A stretch of 5,386 nt of DNA, taken from the NCBI GenBank assembly GCA_937893115.1, contig CALBGK010000240.1, positions 1 to 5,386 on the forward strand, read 5' to 3'. Both the position numbers and the translations under genes were made by a program. Positions 1-5,386 of this stretch are shown piece by piece; position 1 is the stretch's first letter; every line of letters begins with the position of its first letter. A model generated the notes under the pieces. It had not been told where the DNA came from. It ran no database searches and saw only the letters and a program-made list of their open reading frames with translations. Origin of the DNA: an uncultured Erysipelotrichaceae bacterium. GTDB lineage: Bacteria; Bacillota_I; Bacilli_A; Erysipelotrichales; Erysipelotrichaceae.

Positions 1-123
1 CTCATACAGCCTAGACAGATCTTAGATACTTCAATATCGGTATTACCTAATTTAGTATATTACATCACTTTTCCTACTGTGTTTGTGCTTATTATATTGC
101 TTAGTCGACACTGTATCAAATAG
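1..123 (+). CDS. C-terminal tail of a probable membrane protein (partial, 5' end outside window)
   Basis: Frame 1 is open from the first base to a TAG at 121-123, giving 40 residues, while the other two plus frames hit stops within about 25 bases. The last third is hydrophobic (YYITFPTVFVLIILLS) and ends in a short basic tail (RHCIK), as in the final transmembrane helix of a multi-span permease. It lies about 35 bases upstream of the Shine-Dalgarno site of the next plus-strand gene, so the three plus-strand genes could form one operon. The family cannot be named from 40 residues. A chance open frame of this length is possible in AT-rich DNA, so the call rests mainly on the hydrophobic end and the spacing to the next gene. 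Confidence 0.42.
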   Translation, partial: LIQPRQILDTSISVLPNLVYYITFPTVFVLIILLSRHCIK

Positions 124-157
124 TCTTACTTAAGAAAAAATGTAATTATGAAAGAAA

Positions 158-165
158 TGAGGGGG
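158..165 (+). promoter_or_regulatory. Strong Shine-Dalgarno site for the small membrane protein gene
   Basis: The purine run TGAGGGGG lies 8 bases before the ATG at 174, a good ribosome binding site. It is the main evidence that translation really starts at 174, where the first open frame is only 29 codons long. No convincing promoter hexamers were found between 124 and 157; TCGACA at 105-110 resembles a -35 box but has no matching -10 box. Confidence 0.65.
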
Positions 166-173
166 AAACAATT

Positions 174-351
174 ATGGATAATTTTATTGATTTATTAAAA
201 AGATTTATTGATGAAATATTAGATATCAGAATACTTTGTAGCTATCGTCATCTTTATCATTGAAATCAAGATCATAACTAATATCAACTCTAAGAATAAG
301 TATATAGAAAAGGCTAAAAAGCTCAATCATGTCATAAAAGCCAAAAGATAA
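174..351 (+). pseudogene. Small single-span membrane protein, apparently frameshifted
   Basis: From the ATG at 174, behind a strong ribosome binding site, the frame encodes MDNFIDLLKRFIDEILD and then drifts to a TGA at 261-263 after 29 codons. The next frame over is open from 223 to a TAA at 349-351. It encodes a hydrophobic helix (EYFVAIVIFIIEIKIITNI) followed by a lysine-rich tail ending KAKR, but it contains no ATG, GTG or TTG. The simplest reading is one protein of about 58-59 residues, an amphipathic N-terminus plus one membrane helix plus a basic tail, broken by a +1 or -2 indel between about 220 and 235. Its stop is 2 bases before the next ATG, as expected for translationally coupled genes. 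I do not recognise the family. A true 29-residue peptide gene is the alternative, but it would leave the second open frame unexplained. Confidence 0.5.
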
Positions 352-353
352 AG

Positions 354-539
354 ATGCATGAATATCGATACACAGATAAAGTAGTGCCACCTTATGAACT
401 AACTCTATATTATCTAAATAATCCCGCTAATACTTTTAGACAAAATGATGTATCTAAAAGACACGACCTAAGATTTATCTCATTAATCGTTCCTATACTC
501 GCTGGTATCATCTGTGGCTTACTACTTGGAATATTTTAA
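354..539 (+). CDS. 61-residue hypothetical protein with C-terminal membrane anchor
   Basis: This intact small ORF encodes a polar N-terminal half of about 40 residues, rich in Tyr and Asn, then a basic patch (SKRHDLR, residues 34-40). A single hydrophobic helix (FISLIVPILAGIICGLLLGI, residues 41-60) runs to the end of the protein. The positive charges before the helix predict a cytoplasmic N-terminus, giving a tail-anchored topology. There is no strong Shine-Dalgarno site, but the ATG comes 2 bases after the stop of the preceding small gene, so translation is probably by coupling. The stop abuts the convergent terminator. I do not recognise the family and assign no function. Support is moderate: the ORF is short, but the coupling, clean topology and exact fit between the upstream stop and the terminator argue that it is real. 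Confidence 0.6.
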   Translation: MHEYRYTDKVVPPYELTLYYLNNPANTFRQNDVSKRHDLRFISLIVPILAGIICGLLLGIF

Positions 540-563
540 AATCGCTGTAAAATCACAGCGATT
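540..563. terminator. Convergent intrinsic terminator
   Basis: A 9-bp perfect inverted repeat (AATCGCTGT / ACAGCGATT) flanks a 6-base loop between the ends of the plus-strand 61-residue gene and the minus-strand exporter operon. On the minus strand the stem is followed by TTTT at its 3' edge, so it should end the exporter transcript. On the plus strand the trailing sequence (CATGTTTT) is a poorer U-tract, but the hairpin sits directly after the stop and may work in both directions. Confidence 0.8.
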
Positions 564-569
564 CATGTT

Positions 570-2439
570 TTAATCAACATAATATTGAGCTTGGGCGTGC
601 CATAACTCATAATATTTGCCCTTTTCAACTTTAATTAATTCATCGTGACTGCCCTTTTGAATGACAGAACCTTCATCAAAGACAGCTATATCATCACAGA
701 ATTTGCATGATGACAAGCGATGAGAGATATAAATGGCCGTCTTATCATTGACTATCTCATTAAACTTACTATATATCTCTGCTTCAGCTATTGGATCTAA
801 AGCAGCGGTAGGTTCATCAAGGATGATAAAAGGTGCATTCTTATACAAGCTTCTAGCGATAGCTATCTTTTGTGCTTCGCCTCCTGAGACATCGACACCG
901 TCGCGATTATAGTCTTTGTATAGATATGTATCTAAGCCTTCTTGCATAGTATCTAATCTGTCCTTAAAACCAGCCTTATTTAGACAATCGATAACTAAAT
1001 CTCTATCATAGTTAGCACCAGAGGCTACATTTTCTCCTAGCTTTAACGCAAATAGTTTAAAGTCTTGAAAGACAATAGAGAATATCATCATATATTCAAG
1101 ATAATTATACTTGCGAATATCGATACCATTTAAAAGTATCTCACCTTCGCTTGGATCATATAAGCGACATAATAATTTGATAAAGGTGGTCTTACCACTG
1201 CCATTTCTTCCTACTACCGCCAAGCGCTTACCTATTTCAAATTTTAAATTAACATCGCGCAAAGCATAAGTTTCACTATTAGGATATTTAAATGATACAT
1301 GGCGGAATTCTATCTCATATTGACGGTCACGTCTTTTCTCAATAGTTAAACTGCCCTGATACATCTTATTAGGAATATCTAAAAAGTCATAAACCAGTTC
1401 AATAAAAGAGGCATTGTTACGCATATCACCAAGAGTTTCAATTAATTTTGATAGACCATTCGATAATTTGGTGATAGATGCGACATATTGAGTTACAGAA
1501 CCTAGACCAAAAGCTCCTGCCCAAGCCTTAAGGCAGACAAAAATATAGACAAGAATAGTAAAGATGACAGAGACCATCCTAGAAGCTCCATTATATAGAC
1601 CAATAGGACCTATACTTAATTTTGCAAATAAGCCCTTAGATTGAAATAAGCTCTCTTTGTTGCGATTAAACTTTTCACATATCTCATCTTGCCTATACAT
1701 CCTGACATCAGTGGCGACATCTCTTTCGTAACCCAAATGACCAAAAAATCTAAATAAGCGATTACCTAAATTATGTGAATTGGCATATAAGGCCCAATAA
1801 CTGCCAGCCTTATTAGCTAGAGCTGGAGCAGCATAAGTTACAAATAACATAACGACGATTAAAACGGTGATTAATAAAGGATTATTTAAGATGGTATAGA
1901 CACCAGCACTTTCTGGAACTCTGCTAGAAAATAAGGATATAGTCAAAGATATACCACCTATCATCGTAAAGATGGCCGAAAGTAAATCCTCGTAGTTATC
2001 GATTACCCTAAACAGACCCCAACCACCACCATTTTGATTCTCTCTAATAGTCGAAATTAGTTCATAAGTTTTAGTCTCATCGATATCGATATAATCCATA
2101 TCTAATAGTTTATCAGCGTAGATTTGTTCAACCTTAAACCATAGTCCTGATTTGTGTCTCTTTCCACTTGTTTAGTAAAGCGGTGATTAAACCTAATATC
2201 AAGGCGGTACTTATAGTTAATAAAACTAGGTTATATAGATGATTGATATCTTTGCCTGTCGCTAGTTCGTTGATGATTAAAGCTGAGAGATGGATATTCA
2301 CAAAAGGAGTCAAAGAAGTCCAAATCACATAGAGAAAACGTGATATTACCATTTGGGGATAGTAGCGATAATAAAGTTTTAAAGCTTTGATATTGAGCTT
2401 AATCGTAGAAGACCACGATTTTAATTTCTTATTCTCCAT
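570..2439 (-). pseudogene. ABC exporter half-transporter 2 (permease-ATPase fusion), frameshifted
   Basis: Type IV ABC exporter half-transporter: membrane domain, then ATPase, expected to hydrolyse ATP and export a substrate as a dimer with its neighbour. Translation begins at the ATG at 2439, behind AGGGAGG with 8-base spacing, and overlaps the end of the upstream transporter gene by 11 bases. The frame encodes about 96 sensible residues with two membrane helices, then shifts and stops at 2134. The correct frame resumes as SGLWFKVEQIYADKLLDM and runs to 570. A +1 or -2 indel near 2145-2165 explains this; the repaired protein is about 622-623 residues. In the large 509-residue fragment the ATPase is complete: A-loop Tyr272, Walker A GRNGSGKT at 297-304, Q-loop Gln345, signature VSGGE at 404-408, Walker B FIILDE at 424-429, H-loop His460. 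The Met at 2099 has no Shine-Dalgarno site, so internal restart looks unlikely. Substrate unknown. The family call is firm; whether the break is biological is less so. Confidence 0.85.
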
Positions 2440-4274
2440 CCTTTAGACCTCCCTTTTGATAATACTTGCTTTGGATAGCATATAACTCTGCATATTTGCC
2501 GCCTCTTTTTAGTAGTTCCTCATGACTTCCTTCTTCACTTATCTTCGCCTTGTCAATCAATATGATGCGGTCACAAAATCTAGTTGAAGCCAAGCGATGA
2601 GAGATATAAATAGCCGACTTGCCTTCTGTCATCTCATTATACTTTTGATACATCTCTGATTCAGCAATAGGATCTAGAGCAGCTGTCGGCTCATCAAGGA
2701 CAATAATTGGTGCATCCTTATATAGAGCTCGTGCCAACATTAAGCGTTGCATCTCCCCACCCGATAACATGATGGCATCTTCATAAACTTCTCTATTTAG
2801 ATAAGTATCATATCTCTTAGATAAAGATTCTATCTTTTTCTTTAAGCCAGCCTTATAGATAGAATCTTTAACTTTATTCATATCTATATCATCTTCACTT
2901 TGAGCGCCATTAGTAGCTATGCTGCCTGCTAGTAATGAGAAATTTTGAAAAACAGCCGCAAACATCATATAGTAATCTTTGCGATTATAATCTTTAATAT
3001 CCTTACCATTTAGCAAAACTCTGCCCTCACTAGGATCAAGTAAACCACAGATGAGTTTAATAAGAGTAGTCTTGCCAGCCCCATTGAGACCAACTACCGC
3101 TAATTTCTCACCTCTATGCAAAGTCAGATTGATATTTGCCAATGTGTTGGCGCTAGTATTTGGATATCTAAAAGAGACATTTTCTAATTTGATCTCATAT
3201 TGTTGACCATTTTCGGGAATTAATCTTTCACCTTCATCAAACTTAAATATTTCTGGATATTCTAAACATTCTCTGACTATAGAAATATCTAAAGATTGTT
3301 TGTAGAGAGTGCTAAGACCACTCAAGATGCCACTAACCCACTCTGAGAAGAAACCGACAGCCGTAAAGTATAAGAGAAATTCTGCTACACTGATGCCACT
3401 TGTAACAAAGATATTGATCAAATAGATATACGCTACACCATTTCTGAGAAAACTTAAGACTAAATCGATAATTCTAGCCCAAATATAGATCCCTTCAGAT
3501 TTATTATGAAAAGCTACATAGGCATCCATGGTCTTGTTGAATAATTCTTCTATCCATGATCTAAGACCGAAAATCCTAATATCCTTAGCTGCGCTTCTAT
3601 CTCTTGATTGACTCAAGATATACATCATCCGTTTTTCATACATAGCTTCTTCTTCACGATGTCGATACACGATGTCGATAGCCATAAGTATTAAGATAAT
3701 TACTGATAAAGTAAGAAACTAAAGTAGTTAGTATGACGATGACGATAAGGATTGGTTCAACATTCATCAAAAGAAAGACATAGATGATAAAACCTAGGAT
3801 ATTACTAATTAAATCAGTTAAAGTAGTCCAGATAGCTTCAGTAGCTGAGCGATTAGAATTAGTGCACTCTCCCGCTTTAGCTAAAAGCCCTTGAAACTTC
3901 TCATCATTTAAGTTGGGATATGATGTTGTTGCTGCCTTTCTATTTATAAGATTGATAATTTCACTACGAACACTAATTCTTCCATATAAGACATTAGAAT
4001 CGATATAAGCTGATAATCCTGAGGCAATTAATAATCCTAGACCAAATATGATTATTGTCAATAATAATTCTTCTATCGATGCATGTCTTTCAAGCACCGA
4101 TAAAATGCTAGGTGATATATAGAGATTGATAATATTTAATAATACGACCATCAAGGCACTTAAAAGACTTAATACTATAGCCTTCTTCTCCTTACAAGTC
4201 CATGCTAATTTAATCATGAAAGAAGAGTTTTGCCACATATTATATTTAGGTTTTTGTTCATTTTCTTTCATCAT
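2429..4274 (-). pseudogene. ABC exporter half-transporter 1 (permease-ATPase fusion), frameshifted by a 13-bp tandem duplication
   Basis: Same class of exporter half-transporter, probably the heterodimer partner of the downstream gene. I chose the ATG at 4274 because AAGGAAG lies about 5 bases upstream; the ATG at 4271 and a GTG at 4278-4280 are alternatives. The first frame encodes four membrane helices (about residues 32-56, 69-90, 150-170 and 174-196), then reads YGYRHR-VSTS-stop at 3654. The other frame continues YRHR-EEEAMYEKR to 2429. The two joins coincide with a perfect 13-bp duplication. The span is 1846 bases; minus 13 it is 1833, exactly 610 codons plus stop. In the repaired protein the ATPase is complete: A-loop Tyr366, Walker A GLNGAGKT at 391-398, Gln439, signature LSGGE at 499-503, Walker B IIVLDE at 519-524, His555. 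Both partners keep the catalytic Glu, so neither ATP site looks degenerate. The internal ATG at 3685 lacks a ribosome binding site. Confidence 0.88.
3655..3680. repeat. Perfect 13-bp tandem duplication (frameshift in exporter gene 1)
   Basis: The unit CACGATGTCGATA (plus strand) occurs twice head to tail at 3655-3667 and 3668-3680 with no mismatch. On the coding strand this repeats the codons for the Tyr-Arg-His-Arg region and adds 13 bases, which is +1 in frame. One copy alone gives a continuous reading through YGYRHREEEAMYEK. Two identical adjacent copies are a substrate for slipped-strand deletion, so the change is in principle reversible. Confidence 0.95.
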
Positions 4275-4279
4275 CCACA

Positions 4280-4286
4280 CTTCCTT
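4280..4286 (-). promoter_or_regulatory. Shine-Dalgarno site for exporter gene 1
   Basis: On the minus strand AAGGAAG precedes TGTGG and then two consecutive ATG codons at 4274 and 4271. The spacing of about 5 bases favours the ATG at 4274 over the GTG at 4280, which lies within the site itself. Confidence 0.6.
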
Positions 4287-4306
4287 TCACAAGACATTTA
4301 TATCAT

Positions 4307-4338
4307 AAAAATCGTCCCACATTGATAAACGGGGACGA
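4307..4338 (-). terminator. Terminator-like hairpin between kinase and exporter genes (possible attenuator)
   Basis: Reading the minus strand, TCGTCCC (4338-4332) pairs perfectly with GGGACGA (4318-4312) across a 13-base loop, and the stem runs straight into TTTTT (4311-4307). That is the form of a Rho-independent terminator. It lies in the 100-base gap between the kinase stop and the exporter start, on the same strand as both, so it could reduce or regulate read-through into the exporter genes. Just upstream, GACGA (4344-4340) could pair with part of the same TCGTC arm. No clear separate promoter for the exporter was found after the hairpin; TATGAT at about 4307-4302 resembles a -10 box without a good -35 box. 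The large loop may make it inefficient. Confidence 0.65.
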
Positions 4339-4374
4339 ATCGTCAGATTTTGGTGATGAATTACATTATCATTA

Positions 4375-5037
4375 TTATATCTGTGGTAAAAGTATTTCGG
4401 TTGTAAAGGCACCATCTTCGCTATTTCTATTGATATATCCATCGAGTCTTTCAACTATGGCATCGATGCGCATTAAACCAAAGCCATGGCCTTCACCCTT
4501 AGTAGAAATAAAACGATTGTTGACCTTCTTCATTTTTTTACTAGCTGTAAAATTAGTAAAAGAGATATATAGTTGGCTGCCACGCATATCCATATAAACA
4601 CGAATAACTCTTTGATCTTCTTCTAATTTAATGCTAGCTTCAATAGCGTTATCAAATAGATTGCCGATGATGCAACAAAGATCTATCTCTGATGATTTGA
4701 GCTTAATTGGAATATGGGCATCAGCATATACTTTAATTCCCTTAGTTTTAGCTAAAGAAATCTTTGAATTCAAGATGGCATCAGTCATGGCATTACCAGT
4801 CTTTATGACAGTATCCACTGTAGCTAAATCATCATCTAATAAATCGAGATAATGTTTAATGGCTTCTAGGTCACCATTAGCAGCATAGGCCTTCATCGTC
4901 TGAATATGATTTCGATAATCATGTCGCCAACCACGAATCTGCCTATACATATTATCTACTTCATGATAATGTGTTTTGATGAGGTCTTGTTGGTAAGCGG
5001 CGATTTCTTTATCTATTTTCTTCGCAAATAATTTCAT
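4375..5037 (-). CDS. Soluble GHKL-family sensor histidine kinase (LytTR-system partner)
   Basis: This is the histidine kinase of a LytTR two-component pair, expected to autophosphorylate and pass phosphate to the adjacent response regulator. The start at 5037 is chosen because GGAG lies 7 bases upstream and the ATG follows the regulator stop by 4 bases; an in-frame ATG at 5079 would overlap the regulator and has a site only 3 bases away. The product is 220 residues. It has a short N-terminal helix likely to form a coiled coil, an H-box WRHDYRNH with phospho-acceptor candidate His39, an N-box IIGNLFDNAIEA with Asn126 and Asn130, and a G-box GEGHGFGL near 181-188. No membrane helix or sensor domain is present, unlike AgrC-type kinases of over 400 residues with an N-terminal membrane sensor. 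From memory of the family, short cytoplasmic GHKL kinases of this kind occur in gut Clostridia beside ABC exporters. The signal sensed is unknown. Confidence 0.88.
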   Translation of the reverse strand: MKLFAKKIDKEIAAYQQDLIKTHYHEVDNMYRQIRGWRHDYRNHIQTMKAYAANGDLEAIKHYLDLLDDDLATVDTVIKTGNAMTDAILNSKISLAKTKGIKVYADAHIPIKLKSSEIDLCCIIGNLFDNAIEASIKLEEDQRVIRVYMDMRGSQLYISFTNFTASKKMKKVNNRFISTKGEGHGFGLMRIDAIVERLDGYINRNSEDGAFTTEILLPQI

Positions 5038-5041
5038 GGTC

Positions 5042-5386
5042 TCACTCCATATTGATGATGGCTCTATTAATACCTTCATAAGCTCCTCTTGGAAGAGCTA
5101 TGGTAGTACCATCTTTCAGTTTTATTTCACTTCTAGTTACACGATTAATATAAGTAATATTAATGATGACCGAGCGTCCTGCTCGATAAAATCGTTCATC
5201 TAAATCTTTCTCTAGTTCATGAAGTGACATCTTAAAAGTGCTATCACTTGTGGAATGAATGGTGATGTAATTGCCATGCACATCGACATAGCGAATCTGA
5301 TAGATAGGAATTCTTAACATCTCACCACCACTTTCAATAGTTAATACTTTCTCATTTTTAGTCAGTTTATCTATAGCTCTATCAAG
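5042..5386 (-). CDS. LytTR-family response regulator, C-terminal DNA-binding part (5' end outside window)
   Basis: The frame is open to the right edge, so the Met at 5320 is internal; the reading upstream continues as KNEKVLTIESGGE. The 114 visible residues form a LytTR DNA-binding domain of the AgrA/VirR/LytR type: the early motif IRYVDVHGNYITIHS, the conserved FYRAGRSVIINITYI core, and the closing KLKDGTTIALPRGAYE strand-helix. The N-terminal receiver domain with its phospho-acceptor Asp, expected for a full protein of roughly 240 residues, would lie beyond the edge and is not seen. The gene ends in TGA 4 bases before the kinase start, so the two are probably co-translated. The likely target is the exporter operon downstream, inferred from neighbourhood only. 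Confidence 0.9.
   Translation of the reverse strand, partial: LDRAIDKLTKNEKVLTIESGGEMLRIPIYQIRYVDVHGNYITIHSTSDSTFKMSLHELEKDLDERFYRAGRSVIINITYINRVTRSEIKLKDGTTIALPRGAYEGINRAIINME
5045..5048 (-). promoter_or_regulatory. Shine-Dalgarno site that sets the kinase start
   Basis: GGAG on the minus strand overlaps the last sense codon (GAG) of the response regulator and lies 7 bases before the ATG at 5037. It favours the 220-residue kinase over a 234-residue form starting at 5079, whose extra 14 residues are read from sequence that also codes for the end of the LytTR domain. Confidence 0.65.

Noticed and set aside
570..3200. Near-repeats between the two ATPase coding regions, for example around 788-823 and 2665-2700
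   Set aside because: They reflect conserved Walker B and D-loop codons in paralogous ATPase domains and are not a mobile or regulatory repeat.
2145..3680. Programmed ribosomal frameshifting in the two exporter genes
   Set aside because: Neither break has a slippery heptamer or a nearby stimulatory hairpin, and a fresh 13-bp duplication explains the first one directly.
4126..4308. Plus-strand open frame of 60 codons opposite exporter gene 1
   Set aside because: It is antisense to the well-supported N-terminus of the exporter, has no ribosome binding site and no recognisable protein features.
4325..4333. CCCGTTTAT on the minus strand, resembling one AgrA-type LytTR half-site
   Set aside because: Such sites normally occur as two direct repeats with fixed spacing. 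No second copy was found at the right distance, and this one lies within the hairpin stem and loop.
4322..4597. Plus-strand open frame of 91 codons opposite the kinase gene
   Set aside because: It is the reverse of the kinase ATP-binding region, whose N- and G-box motifs fix the true coding strand.
4631..4852. Plus-strand open frame of 73 codons opposite the kinase gene
   Set aside because: It is antisense to conserved kinase sequence and has no start signal.
5038..5079. Longer kinase form starting at 5079
   Set aside because: It would overlap the regulator by 38 bases, its GGAG is only 3 bases from the ATG, and the added residues do not resemble a kinase N-terminus. The ATG at 5037 has ideal spacing.
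1..5386. Window length equals that of the phiX174 genome (5386 bases)
   Set aside because: The gene content is unrelated: low-GC bacterial regulator and exporter genes with no microvirus proteins. The matching length is a coincidence.

Overview
The window is AT-rich bacterial DNA that uses the standard code: TGA ends the response-regulator gene and tryptophan is read from TGG. Strong Shine-Dalgarno sites, tightly packed or overlapping genes, and a LytTR/GHKL regulator pair next to two ABC exporter half-transporters point to a low-GC member of the Bacillota (Clostridia or Bacilli class, gut type). A closer placement cannot be supported from the sequence alone.

Most of the window (about 570 to 5386) is one minus-strand locus, read from right to left. 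It begins with the C-terminal DNA-binding part of a LytTR response regulator, whose gene runs off the right edge. A 220-residue GHKL histidine kinase with no membrane sensor follows 4 bases later. Next comes a 100-base gap holding a terminator-like hairpin, then two overlapping genes for ABC exporter half-transporters, and finally a terminator at about 540-563. Gene order and shared strand suggest that the two-component pair controls the exporter pair. The substrate is unknown; a peptide, lipid or drug-like molecule is typical for this exporter class.

The main observation is that both transporter genes are frameshifted in their membrane domains while both ATPase domains keep every catalytic motif. 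In the first gene the cause is visible: a perfect 13-bp tandem duplication (3655-3680). Removing one copy restores an uninterrupted 610-codon gene. In the second, a small indel near 2145-2165 separates the first roughly 96 residues from the rest. As written, neither full-length half-transporter can be made. This may be recent decay, a reversible on/off state (for the 13-bp repeat), or sequence error.

The left 540 bases are on the plus strand and converge on the exporter operon. They hold the probable tail of a membrane protein (1-123), a small single-span membrane protein gene that also appears frameshifted (174-351), and an intact 61-residue protein with a C-terminal membrane anchor (354-539). 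I do not recognise these families. No RNA genes, CRISPR arrays, insertion sequences or phage genes are seen.
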